Positions 47,710-56,110 of a DNA stretch of 64,000 nucleotides are shown here, one piece after another. The position numbers and the translations under genes are program-made. Origin of the DNA: Methylotenera sp. RIFCSPLOWO2_02_FULL_45_14 (GTDB taxonomy: Bacteria > Pseudomonadota > Gammaproteobacteria > Burkholderiales > Methylophilaceae). Positions within the stretch are counted from its first letter, which is position 1. Each line of letters starts with the position of its first letter. The stretch is taken from NCBI GenBank assembly GCA_001803395.1, contig MHBU01000031.1:1-64000 (forward strand), given 5' to 3'. Under the pieces are notes generated by a model. That model saw only the letters and a list, made by a program, of their open reading frames with translations. It was not told where the DNA came from and made no database searches.

Positions 47710-48150
47710 ATGAACAGGAGAGAATTGTTATTAAGTGGCGTGGCGTTAGCAGGGGCGGCGATTGTTGGTAAAGCACACGCAGTTGAGGGGCATAAACATC
47801 AGCACCATCATGGAGGTACCGTGAATACAGGTTTAATTACGGCGGCGTCAGATTGCATACAAAAAGGGCAAGTTTGCCTTAGCCATTGTCTAACATTGCT
47901 AGGTCAAGGCGATAAAGAAATGGCAGCCTGTGCCCAAAGTGTGAATCAGATGTTGGCCGTATGTGGCGCGTTGCAACAGCTTGCAAGCCAAGAGTCGGCC
48001 TATTTAAAAAGCCAAGCCAAAATTGCGATGGATATTTGCAAGGAATGTGAAGATGAATGCAAAAAACATGCAGATAAACATGATGCCTGCAAAGCGTGTA
48101 TGGAAAGCTGTACTGCATGTTATAAAGAATGTAAGAAAGTGGCAGCCTAA
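47710..48150 (+). CDS. csp1: Tat-exported copper storage protein (Csp1-like, four-helix bundle)
   Basis: 146 residues. Tat-type signal with Arg pair in MNRRELLLSG and a cleavage region near AHA, followed by a His-rich start (GHKHQHHHGG). The mature domain carries 13 cysteines in helical spacing, including CKECEDEC and CKACMESCTACYKEC, and VCLSHC. Methanotroph Csp1 also has 13 Cys lining its four-helix core and stores many Cu(I) ions. Export makes it a periplasmic store. It is divergent from regB and about 190 bases upstream of a copper-related receptor cluster. A terminator follows. Confidence 0.9.
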   Translation: MNRRELLLSGVALAGAAIVGKAHAVEGHKHQHHHGGTVNTGLITAASDCIQKGQVCLSHCLTLLGQGDKEMAACAQSVNQMLAVCGALQQLASQESAYLKSQAKIAMDICKECEDECKKHADKHDACKACMESCTACYKECKKVAA

Positions 48151-48182
48151 AAACGGATTCTTGAAATACAGATGTGATTAAA

Positions 48183-48205
48183 AAGAGCCGAGAGGCTCTT
48201 TTTTT
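48183..48205 (+). terminator. Rho-independent terminator of the Csp1-like gene
   Basis: A seven-bp stem AAGAGCC / GGCTCTT with a GAGA tetraloop is followed by a run of T, 33 bases after the stop codon. Confidence 0.85.
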
Positions 48206-48341
48206 GTTGTAATAATTTTGTACATGTTGCCTTGGAGCAAAGTGCTGCGACAATATGCCACATTCCGCATGGTTTTTATTTCATATACACTCAAGCCAAG
48301 TTTTATTTATCAGTTAAACAATAAAAGTTGGGGTGGGGAGA

Positions 48342-50660
48342 ATGCAGAATAAACTTATTTTTGCTTTAGTTGTAGCTACGTTCGGTAATGTGGCTTGGGC
48401 AGAACATAAGGAGACTATCAATTTAGATGCGGTGACAGTACGTGCACCAATGATTGATAGTCGTATTACCAAGCATCCGGCCACTGTTGAGACTTTTGAT
48501 AAAAAACAAATTGAAGAAAACGTCAACGCGGCAACTCCTGCGCAAACCTTGAAATATCTTCCCAGCATTCAAGTACGTGAGCGTTTTATTGGTGATCGCA
48601 ACGGCATTATTGCCACGCGTACCATTGGCACACTATCTAGCGCGCAAAGCATGTTGTATGCGGATGGTGTGTTGCTTTCTAATTTACTCGGCAATTCGTT
48701 TGCTTTTCCGCCGCGCTGGGGGATGGTTAGCCCAGAGGAAATCGAAAGTATGAGCATGATGTATGGGCCATTCTCGGCACTTTACGCAGGAAACTCGTTT
48801 GGCGGTGTAATTAGTATTGCCACACGTATGCCAGAGAAATTTGAGGTACATGCGAGCGTGCAGGCGTTTGCGCAAAATTTTGAGCTTTACGGCACTGACG
48901 AAAATTATAATGGCAATCATTTAACGGCGTCATTCGGCAACAAAGTGAATGATTTTGCGTTTTGGTTGGGGGTGGATCGTTTAGAAAGTGAAGGTCATCC
49001 GATGAATTTTTCAACGGCGAACCTTTCAACTACAGCACCTGAGGCAAGCCCTGTGGTGACGGGAGCGTATCAGGATAAAAGTGAAACCAATGCCAATCGT
49101 CTCATTTTTGGAGCAAATAGCATTGACGATACCAAGCAAACTAACATTAAATTCAAAGCGACTTACGACATCACCCCAACCATTAAAGCAGCTTATACTC
49201 TGGGTGTATGGGATATGGATGGAAAAACAGACGTGCAAAGCTATATTAAAGATGCGGCAGGTAACACGGTGTATAACGGTCGTATAAACTTTAATGGCAA
49301 GCGTTATGATATTTCCGGCATGAATCCAGGCGAGGCAGAAGCTTTGCATATCATGCACGCCTTGGACATCAAATCGAACACCAAAGGTTTTTTTGATTGG
49401 GAACTGACACTCTCAGATTACGATTATCAAAAAGATAAAAATAGTGCTGCTAATGCGTCGTCTACAGGTACTATTGCTCAAGGAGACCCCTACAGAACAC
49501 GCGCTGGCCGCGTGACAGACCTGGAAGGTACTGGCTGGACGGTGTTTGATGCACGCGCTACCTTGCGCCCGCATGACCACACCATTGATATTGGCTACCA
49601 TGTGGATCAATACGAGCTAAGCAGCGAAACAAATAACACAGCTGATTGGTCAATTGGCACTAAAGGTACGTTGAATGCTTCTGCACGTGGCGAAACACGT
49701 ACCCAGGCACTCTATGCGCAAGATAAATGGCAGATTAACCCGCAATGGGCGCTGACTTTTGGCGGACGTGCCGAGCATTGGGAGGCGAATGATGGGCAAA
49801 ATAAGACGATTATTTCTAACGTATTGAGAACTGCCAATTATAAAGATGTATCTGAAACTAAATTCTCACCTAAAATCTCATTGAGCTTTGAGCCGCAGCC
49901 CGCTTGGGGCTTCCGCGCGGCGTTGGGGCAGGCATTCCGTTTTCCCACTGTAAGTGAAATGTTCCAGCCTTTGCAAAATGGGGCCACAGCCTACTTCGTG
50001 CAGGCTAACCCAATCTTAAAACCAGAAGAAGTGATTGCGGGCGAGTTCACGGCAGAGCGTCGCTTTGATAATGGCTTAGTACGAGCCAGCTTATTTAGTG
50101 AAAATAAATATGATGCGCTGATTTCGCAGACTTTAAGAAATGGCAGTGCAATTCCCTACGATACAGGTACTTGCACCAATCCAAGGAATTGTAGCTTTGT
50201 GCAGAGTGTTGACCATATTCGCACGCGTGGACTTGAATTGGCAACCCAATGGCAAGATGTATTTGTGCATGGCCTGGATTTACAAGGTAGCGTAACTTTT
50301 ACCGAGGCCGAGGTTTTACGTAACGATGGCGCACCTAACACTGTAGGTAATAAACCACCGCGTATTCCAAGAAACATGTTTAAGGTGGTGGCGACTTACC
50401 ACAAAGGTAATAATCTCACATATAGTTTCGCTGCGCGCTATAGCGGCCGGCAGTATAATGCTTTGGACAATAGCGACATTAACCCCGACACATTTGGTGG
50501 TGCGAGCAAATTCTTTGTGATGGATGTTAAAGCCAATTACAAATTCGCAGACCGTTACACCGCCAGTTTGGGCGTGGATAATTTGAATAATTACAAATCG
50601 TATGTGTTTCACCCTTATCCACAGCGCACTGGCTATGTGCAATTGAAATTTGATTATTGA
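48342..50660 (+). CDS. TonB-dependent outer membrane receptor, possibly for copper
   Basis: 772 residues from the ATG at 48342 (Gly-rich Shine-Dalgarno upstream; a GTG at 48333 is less likely). A signal peptide ends near AWA (about 19-20). The plug domain (about 30-165) has VETFDKKQIEENV, ALYAGNSFGGVISIAT; the 22-strand barrel ends in aromatic KFDY. The family imports ligands such as metal chelates or cobalamin. Neighbours are a copper storage gene upstream and a translationally coupled propeller protein downstream, so copper uptake is an inference. It is not a named receptor I can assign. Confidence 0.87.
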   Translation: MQNKLIFALVVATFGNVAWAEHKETINLDAVTVRAPMIDSRITKHPATVETFDKKQIEENVNAATPAQTLKYLPSIQVRERFIGDRNGIIATRTIGTLSSAQSMLYADGVLLSNLLGNSFAFPPRWGMVSPEEIESMSMMYGPFSALYAGNSFGGVISIATRMPEKFEVHASVQAFAQNFELYGTDENYNGNHLTASFGNKVNDFAFWLGVDRLESEGHPMNFSTANLSTTAPEASPVVTGAYQDKSETNANRLIFGANSIDDTKQTNIKFKATYDITPTIKAAYTLGVWDMDGKTDVQSYIKDAAGNTVYNGRINFNGKRYDISGMNPGEAEALHIMHALDIKSNTKGFFDWELTLSDYDYQKDKNSAANASSTGTIAQGDPYRTRAGRVTDLEGTGWTVFDARATLRPHDHTIDIGYHVDQYELSSETNNTADWSIGTKGTLNASARGETRTQALYAQDKWQINPQWALTFGGRAEHWEANDGQNKTIISNVLRTANYKDVSETKFSPKISLSFEPQPAWGFRAALGQAFRFPTVSEMFQPLQNGATAYFVQANPILKPEEVIAGEFTAERRFDNGLVRASLFSENKYDALISQTLRNGSAIPYDTGTCTNPRNCSFVQSVDHIRTRGLELATQWQDVFVHGLDLQGSVTFTEAEVLRNDGAPNTVGNKPPRIPRNMFKVVATYHKGNNLTYSFAARYSGRQYNALDNSDINPDTFGGASKFFVMDVKANYKFADRYTASLGVDNLNNYKSYVFHPYPQRTGYVQLKFDY

Positions 50661-51883
50661 TGATAAAAAACCTACTCATATTGTGTTTGGCTGGTTTCGT
50701 ATTTAATGCGCATGCTCATGAAGACCACACCAAACATCAAAAGGCGGCATTAGCAATCAGCTTGGCTTTTGATGCGCAGGGCAACCTGTGGCGAGCTAGT
50801 GTGCAGGATGGTTTTGTGATGGTGGGTGTGAGCCGTGATTCAGGCAAAACCTTTTCGACGCCAGTAAAAGCGAACCTGGTGCCACATAAAATCGGCGCAG
50901 ATGGTGAAGCGCGCCCGAAAATTGCAGTCTCGTCAGAAGGGTATATTTATCTTACCTGGACGGAGGCACTGAAAAAGCCATTTTCAGGCTATATATGGTT
51001 TGCACGGTCAATCGACGCAGGTAGAACGTTTGAGACGCCTTATATCGTGCATCGGGATCGCGATGAAATTACGCATCGGTTTGATTCACTCAATGTGGCG
51101 GCAGATGGAAAAATTACCGTTACATGGGTGGACAAGCGCGATTTAATTGCCGCTAAAGCCGCTAATAAACCTTACGATGGTGCGGCGATTTATTATGCGG
51201 TTTCTAACAATAAAGGCGAGAGTTTTATACCTGAACAAAAGCTCGCGGATAGTAGTTGCGAGTGTTGTCGCATTGCGCTCACTAATAAGCCGGACGGGAC
51301 TGTGGTTGCCATGTGGCGGCACGTATTTGCAGGTAGTGAGCGCGACCATATGATAGCCGAAATTCCCAATATGTCTCCTGCCATAAACAAAGCTCCAGCG
51401 CCTAAACGCGCTACTTTTGGCCGCTGGAAAATAGACGGCTGCCCACATCACGGTGCAGCACTAGCCAGCGGCGGCGAGGGCAAAAGCTGGTGGGGATATC
51501 ATATGGCGTGGTTTGATGGTGGTAACGATGATGCTGGCAGAGATGCCACACTGTTTTATGGGCGTATGGATGGCGAGGCTTGGGTGTCATCTCCCCCCAA
51601 AAAGTTCGGCAATATGGCAAGGCAGGCTGGTCATCCTGCGCTGGCTACGATAGGTGAAAATGTTTGGTTGGCATGGCGCGAAAAAAATGCGGGTAAAAGC
51701 CAAATTTGGGTGATGCACTCTGGCGATGAGGGTAAAAGTTGGGAGGCAGCCTACATGCTACTTGAGGTTGATGGTATGGCAGATTATCCGGTGCTCATGC
51801 AAAAAGAAAAGCAATTATTTTTAGTTTGGAATACAGATAAAGAAGCTTTGAAAGTGTTGGCATTATCGCCGCATACCCAGTAG
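50660..51883 (+). CDS. Exported BNR/Asp-box beta-propeller protein with Cys- and His-rich motifs
   Basis: 407 residues. Its ATG overlaps the receptor TGA by one base (TGATG), so the two are coupled. A signal peptide (about 1-20, ending AHA) precedes HEDHTKHQK, a His-rich start. The body is a six-bladed sialidase-type propeller with Asp-boxes SRDSGKTF, SIDAGRTF, SNNKGESF and SGDEGKSW. Sialidase catalysis is unlikely; instead the SSCECCR motif (about 197-203) and CPHHG (about 258) look like metal ligands. It probably works with the receptor in metal capture. No family name is certain. Confidence 0.75.
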   Translation: MIKNLLILCLAGFVFNAHAHEDHTKHQKAALAISLAFDAQGNLWRASVQDGFVMVGVSRDSGKTFSTPVKANLVPHKIGADGEARPKIAVSSEGYIYLTWTEALKKPFSGYIWFARSIDAGRTFETPYIVHRDRDEITHRFDSLNVAADGKITVTWVDKRDLIAAKAANKPYDGAAIYYAVSNNKGESFIPEQKLADSSCECCRIALTNKPDGTVVAMWRHVFAGSERDHMIAEIPNMSPAINKAPAPKRATFGRWKIDGCPHHGAALASGGEGKSWWGYHMAWFDGGNDDAGRDATLFYGRMDGEAWVSSPPKKFGNMARQAGHPALATIGENVWLAWREKNAGKSQIWVMHSGDEGKSWEAAYMLLEVDGMADYPVLMQKEKQLFLVWNTDKEALKVLALSPHTQ

Positions 51884-51894
51884 TTGTTGCTTAG

Positions 51895-52554
51895 CTACGT
51901 ACACCATACCTTGGTATTGTGCGTGAGTTCCATCCAGATCGCCCATGCGCTGGCGCCGCTGAGTAGTAGGCCTGCTAAACGCATGCCGTAGGGTTCTACT
52001 GTTTTGGTTTTAAGTTTAAGCCAAAGCCAAGGCGCTAAAAATAACGAGACGCTAGAGCCTGCAGCAAATGCCGCCATACTAATTGCGCCATCAAGCGGGT
52101 TGCCATTGAACGATGCAATAATCAGCGCAGAATATAACAAGCCGCATGGCATAAGTGCCCACAGCATGCCGACATAAAAATGGCCGCCTTGTTTTATGCT
52201 GAGTTTTTTTACATGTCCCCAAATGTTGCGTCCTGCGCGGTCAACCCAAACCGGTTGGCGTGCAAAAACCAGCAGCAAAACACCCCAAAAAAACACTAAT
52301 ACATGAAAAAAAGTCCAAAGCGGGTGCAGTATGGCGCTGTAACTTGATAACCATGCAATGCTTTGTATGGCGAAAGTAGCAATTGCGCCAAGCGTGGCAT
52401 AGCCACACAGACGCCCTAGATGATAAAGATAGATGCCGCGAGGTTGCTGCGGTGACTGCGTTAATGCGGTACAAGCCGCACCGCACATAGCAACGCAGTG
52501 CGGACCGCCAGCCAAGCCCATGATTAGGGCGCTGTAGGTGAGCGCAGACTGCAT
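51895..52554 (-). CDS. TauE/SafE- or DsbD_2-like membrane protein of the cbb3 assembly cluster
   Basis: 219 residues with six or more membrane helices and the conserved N-terminal LAGGPHCVAMCGAACTAL, whose Cys-X3-Cys motif lies in the first helix pair. The protein belongs to the family often annotated sulfite exporter TauE/SafE or UreH-like, typically encoded at the end of the ccoNOQP-ccoG group and thought to help copper or thiol supply to the oxidase. It follows the fixH-like gene by two bases. Convergent with the propeller gene. Confidence 0.8.
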   Translation of the reverse strand: MQSALTYSALIMGLAGGPHCVAMCGAACTALTQSPQQPRGIYLYHLGRLCGYATLGAIATFAIQSIAWLSSYSAILHPLWTFFHVLVFFWGVLLLVFARQPVWVDRAGRNIWGHVKKLSIKQGGHFYVGMLWALMPCGLLYSALIIASFNGNPLDGAISMAAFAAGSSVSLFLAPWLWLKLKTKTVEPYGMRLAGLLLSGASAWAIWMELTHNTKVWCT

Positions 52555-52556
52555 GT

Positions 52557-52817
52557 TTATTGTTTATTCACACCCGTGGCTGCGTGATTGCGTGCGCGCC
52601 CGGCAGGCTCTAGAGAATTTTTTTGATCCACCGTTAATGACTTAGTGTAATTGCCGGAATTTTCTTCATGGGCTAGTACCGGGTCTTGACCATTCACAGC
52701 AATATATACGGTGGTTAAGCTGGCAACGACGACCACTGCAGGACCTGTAAAAACCAGCCATGCGTAGCCTGATTTCCACCATTTAGGTTTTTGATTGGGG
52801 GGTTGATTGCTTGTCAT
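52557..52817 (-). CDS. Small FixH/CcoH-like membrane protein
   Basis: 86 residues. One membrane helix (about 17-42, YAWLVFTGPAVVVVASLTTVYIA) is followed by a short, probably periplasmic tail with VNGQDPVL. The position between ccoG and the TauE-like gene, ten bases from ccoG, and the NGQDP motif point to the short form of FixH/CcoH, which assists cbb3 oxidase maturation. The identification is mostly positional. Confidence 0.65.
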   Translation of the reverse strand: MTSNQPPNQKPKWWKSGYAWLVFTGPAVVVVASLTTVYIAVNGQDPVLAHEENSGNYTKSLTVDQKNSLEPAGRARNHAATGVNKQ

Positions 52818-52827
52818 GACTTAACCT

Positions 52828-54264
52828 TTAGCGAGACATATAAAAAATTGATTTTTCAGAGATTTCTTCATGCGAGCTGGCAGCCTCAATTTCAAACTCA
52901 ATCGGATGTGAACCGCTCTTAATTGAGCCATCCTCAATTTGCAAGCTCACTGCAACCATGCGGGATTCAGCGGGATTAACTGTAAATTCCTTATCTGATG
53001 CAATGGATAAGCCTTTAATGCCCTCCACTGAGATGCGATAGGTTTCCAGTTTCTCAGAGGCATTGGTAATTTGTAGTCGATATACGTTTTCAACTTTACC
53101 ACCAGGGACCAGACGTGACATTACGCCGCGATCTCGAATAACATCTACTTTAAATGGGACGCGGGTAGCAAGCGAGTAAACAAGGCCAGCGCTCATTAGT
53201 AATAATAGCCCGCTATAAACAAGCACGCGCGGGCGTAAAATTTTTCGGATAACTTGATGTTGCGTCCAGTGATGCGTGAGGGCATTTTGTGTTGAAAACC
53301 GGATTAAACCACGTGGGTATTCCATTTTATCCATAATGCTGTTGCATGCGTCCACACATAGCCCGCAGCTAATACACTCATACTGCAAGCCATTGCGTAT
53401 ATCAATGCCTGTTGGGCAGACTTGCACGCAGAAATTGCAATCAATACAGTCACCTAAACCAGACTTTTTGGCATCGACTTTGCGAGAACGGCCGCTGCGC
53501 GGCTCTCCACGTTCTTCATCGTAAGTAACGATGAGGGTGTCGTTGTCAAACATAGCACTTTGAAAGCGTGCATACGGGCACATGTGTTTGCAGATTTGCT
53601 CACGTAAAAAGCCTGCATTGCCGTAGGTGGCAAACCCATAAAAGCATATCCAGAAAGTTTCCCATGGGCTTAGATTAAATAGCGCAATGTTTTGCATGAG
53701 GTCACGTATTGGGGTGAAGTAACCTAAGAAAGTAAAGCCGGTCCACATTGAAAAACTAATCCAAGCCAAATGTTTTAGCCACTTCTTGTAAAACTTTTTA
53801 AAGCCAAATTTCATGCTGTCTAAACGTATACGCGCTGCGCGGTCGCCCTCAACCTGGCGTTCAATCCATAAAAATATTTTGGTATAGACCGATTGTGGGC
53901 AAGCAAAACCACACCATAGCCTGCCAGCAACCGCTGTAAATAAGAAAAGGGCTAACGCTGCAATAATCAAAATGACTACAAGATAAATTAAATCCTGCGG
54001 ATAAAGCACTAAGCCAAAAATATAGAAGCGATGCGTGCTGATGTCGAGCAGCATCGCCTGGCGCTCACCCCATTGTAGCCATGGCACACCATAGAATACC
54101 AATTGCGTAATCCAGATCATGGCCCAGCGCCAGTTTTTGTAAAAGCCAGAGGTATTGCGAGGATAGATTTTTTGATGCGCTTCGTAGAGTGATACAGATT
54201 TAACTTTTGAAGCATCACTGGCGATAGGAATAACTTTTTTCGACTTTTGTTTCTGATTAGGCAC
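52828..54264 (-). CDS. ccoG: cbb3 oxidase accessory protein CcoG (FixG), Fe-S membrane protein
   Basis: 478 residues. Several membrane helices (about 40-230) hold CGFACPQSVYTKIF. A dicluster ferredoxin domain follows with CIDCNFCVQVCPTGIDIRNG and CISCGLCVDACN (about 260-305), then a helix at about 348 and a C-terminal immunoglobulin-like domain (PF11614). CcoG is reported to reduce Cu(II) for oxidase assembly. It lies downstream of ccoP with a large palindrome between them. Confidence 0.95.
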   Translation of the reverse strand: MPNQKQKSKKVIPIASDASKVKSVSLYEAHQKIYPRNTSGFYKNWRWAMIWITQLVFYGVPWLQWGERQAMLLDISTHRFYIFGLVLYPQDLIYLVVILIIAALALFLFTAVAGRLWCGFACPQSVYTKIFLWIERQVEGDRAARIRLDSMKFGFKKFYKKWLKHLAWISFSMWTGFTFLGYFTPIRDLMQNIALFNLSPWETFWICFYGFATYGNAGFLREQICKHMCPYARFQSAMFDNDTLIVTYDEERGEPRSGRSRKVDAKKSGLGDCIDCNFCVQVCPTGIDIRNGLQYECISCGLCVDACNSIMDKMEYPRGLIRFSTQNALTHHWTQHQVIRKILRPRVLVYSGLLLLMSAGLVYSLATRVPFKVDVIRDRGVMSRLVPGGKVENVYRLQITNASEKLETYRISVEGIKGLSIASDKEFTVNPAESRMVAVSLQIEDGSIKSGSHPIEFEIEAASSHEEISEKSIFYMSR

Positions 54265-54308
54265 TTGTTTTGAGACCTTGCATAAATGGTGATGCAGAAA
54301 TAGACAAT

Positions 54309-54341
54309 GCCCGATATTTTTGCACGTGCAAAATATCGGGC
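54309..54341. promoter_or_regulatory. Long palindrome between ccoP and ccoG
   Basis: GCCCGATATTT-T-TGCA CG TGCAAAATATCGGGC forms a near-perfect 15-bp inverted repeat with one bulged T, in the 147-base gap. It has no T tract, so an operator or an mRNA-processing hairpin that sets ccoG levels is more likely than a simple terminator. Confidence 0.6.
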
Positions 54342-54411
54342 GTCAAGTAACAGTGAGATTATTCAATCTGCATTAAAGTTTCATGCAAATGATCAATTAA
54401 CTAATTGCCTA

Positions 54412-55323
54412 TTATTGTGCTTTAGCTGAATTTGAAAAGCGCCAAACATAAGAAGCCAATACATGAATTTGCTCAGGCGTTAAGCGTGAACCTTGTGCCG
54501 GCATTTGGTTGCTTTTACCGTTGTTAATACGGTCGATAATAGCGGCTTCGCCTGCGCCATGTAGCCAAATGTCATCGGTAAGATTCGGCGCGCCAATGGC
54601 TTGGTTGCCTTTGCCATCAGCACCATGACAAGCTGCACACGCGGTAAATTTATCTTTACCTAATGCTGCAAGTTTGGCGTCATGTGTGCTGCTAGATAAA
54701 CTGAGTACATAGTTAGTTACATTTTTAACGTCTTCAGGTGTACCAATTGCCTGTGCCATTGGCGGCATCATGCCGTGACGACCGTTGGTAATGGTTTCTT
54801 TGATTGTTTCTGGTGCGCCACCGTATAACCAGTCGTTGTCAGTTAAGTTGGGAAAGCCGCGACTGCCATGCGCATCTGAACCATGACATTGTGAGCAGTT
54901 GTTCATAAATAAACGTTCACCAATCGCCATTGCTTTGGCATCCTGGGCAACATCTTCAGCTTTCATGGCAGTAAAAGCAGCATAGATAGGCGCTATGCGA
55001 TCGTTGGATTCTTTCACTTCCTGGTCATACTGGTTTGCCTGTGTCCAGCCCAATGCGCCTTTATAGTTACCTAACCCTGGGTAGAGAAATAGGTAAATTG
55101 CACCGAATACACAGGTGATAATAAACATCCACATCCACCATCTAGGCATAGGGTTGTTCATTTCCACAATATCTTCATCATACACGTGGCCAGTTGATTG
55201 ACCTGTATGGCGAGGATCGTGTGATTTGCTGGTAACAAACAATACGACTAAACAGAAAATAATACCGCCAATGACAATGGCTGAAATGAAAATCGGCCAA
55301 AAATTGCTTGTAAAGTCACTCAT
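54412..55323 (-). CDS. ccoP: cbb3-type cytochrome c oxidase subunit III, dihaem (CcoP)
   Basis: 303 residues. Two membrane segments (about 8-30 and 60-80) anchor two cytochrome c domains with CSQCHG (about 141-146) and CAACHG (about 229-234). Passes electrons from soluble cytochrome c to CcoO. Its ATG overlaps the ccoQ TGA by four bases. Last oxidase subunit gene of the ccoNOQP operon. Confidence 0.96.
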   Translation of the reverse strand: MSDFTSNFWPIFISAIVIGGIIFCLVVLFVTSKSHDPRHTGQSTGHVYDEDIVEMNNPMPRWWMWMFIITCVFGAIYLFLYPGLGNYKGALGWTQANQYDQEVKESNDRIAPIYAAFTAMKAEDVAQDAKAMAIGERLFMNNCSQCHGSDAHGSRGFPNLTDNDWLYGGAPETIKETITNGRHGMMPPMAQAIGTPEDVKNVTNYVLSLSSSTHDAKLAALGKDKFTACAACHGADGKGNQAIGAPNLTDDIWLHGAGEAAIIDRINNGKSNQMPAQGSRLTPEQIHVLASYVWRFSNSAKAQ

Positions 55324-55463
55324 TCTTCATCTCCTTCAAGCGGCAATCTTGCCGCTTCATCAAAATCTTTTTTATGCCGCCCAGACCATGCCCACACCCA
55401 AATGCCGACAAAGGTCACCAAGGCGGCAACGGTTGCTATGCTGCGTAAATCAGTAATGTCCAT
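55320..55463 (-). CDS. ccoQ: cbb3-type cytochrome c oxidase subunit CcoQ
   Basis: 47 residues: one membrane helix (about 9-27, ending in WVWAWS) followed by RHKKDFDEAARLPLEGD. The stop TGA overlaps the ccoP ATG. The short length, single helix and position between ccoO and ccoP are standard for CcoQ, which stabilises the complex. The frame was read directly from the sequence. Confidence 0.9.
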   Translation of the reverse strand: MDITDLRSIATVAALVTFVGIWVWAWSGRHKKDFDEAARLPLEGDEE

Positions 55464-55472
55464 ATTGCGCGC

Positions 55473-56099
55473 TTACTGTTTAAGTGCTGTGCCAAGCACT
55501 TGTAAATAGGCAATCATGGCTTCCATTTCTGTTTTACCATAAACATCATTTGCGGCATTTTTGATTTCTTCATCCGTATATGGCACACCTGCAATTTTTA
55601 ATGCGCGTAGGTGAGCCGGCATTTTTTCTGCGTTCACCAGGTTTTTTTCTAACCAAGGATAACCAGGCATGACAGATTCTGGCACTAAATCACGCGGGTT
55701 AATTAAGTGAATGCGGTGCCATTCGTCGCTATAGCGTTCGCCTACACGTGCTAAATCAGGCCCAGTACGTTTGCTGCCCCATTGAAATGGATGATCAAAC
55801 ACCGACTCACCAGCCACTGAGTAATGACCATAACGCAAGGTTTCAGCTTTAAATGGACGTATCATTTGCGAGTGGCAGTTGTAGCAGCCTTCGCGTAAGT
55901 AAATGTCACGCCCCGCTTGTTGCAATGCGGTATAAGGTTTTAATCCTTCAATCGGTTGTGTGGTTGATTTTTGGAAAAACAACGGCACGATTTCAACCAA
56001 ACCACCGAATGAAACCACCACTAAAATCAACACAATCATCAAGAAGCTGTTGGTTTCAATCTTCTCGTGCGTAAACCCTTTTTTTTCATTATCTGACAT
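55473..56099 (-). CDS. ccoO: cbb3-type cytochrome c oxidase subunit II, monohaem (CcoO)
   Basis: 208 residues. One N-terminal membrane anchor (about 17-37) leads to a cytochrome c domain with CYNCHSQ (about 73-79), preceded by REG and followed by MIRPFKAET, both typical of CcoO. A Met ligand is in SVMPGYPWL. Receives electrons from CcoP and passes them to CcoN. Ten-base gap to ccoQ. Confidence 0.96.
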   Translation of the reverse strand: MSDNEKKGFTHEKIETNSFLMIVLILVVVSFGGLVEIVPLFFQKSTTQPIEGLKPYTALQQAGRDIYLREGCYNCHSQMIRPFKAETLRYGHYSVAGESVFDHPFQWGSKRTGPDLARVGERYSDEWHRIHLINPRDLVPESVMPGYPWLEKNLVNAEKMPAHLRALKIAGVPYTDEEIKNAANDVYGKTEMEAMIAYLQVLGTALKQ

Positions 56100-56110
56100 T
56101 TCTATATTCC

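Noticed and set aside
50660-51883. Sialidase activity for the propeller protein
   Set aside because: Only Asp-boxes are seen; the catalytic Arg triad and Tyr/Glu of sialidases are not evident, and the context is metal-related.
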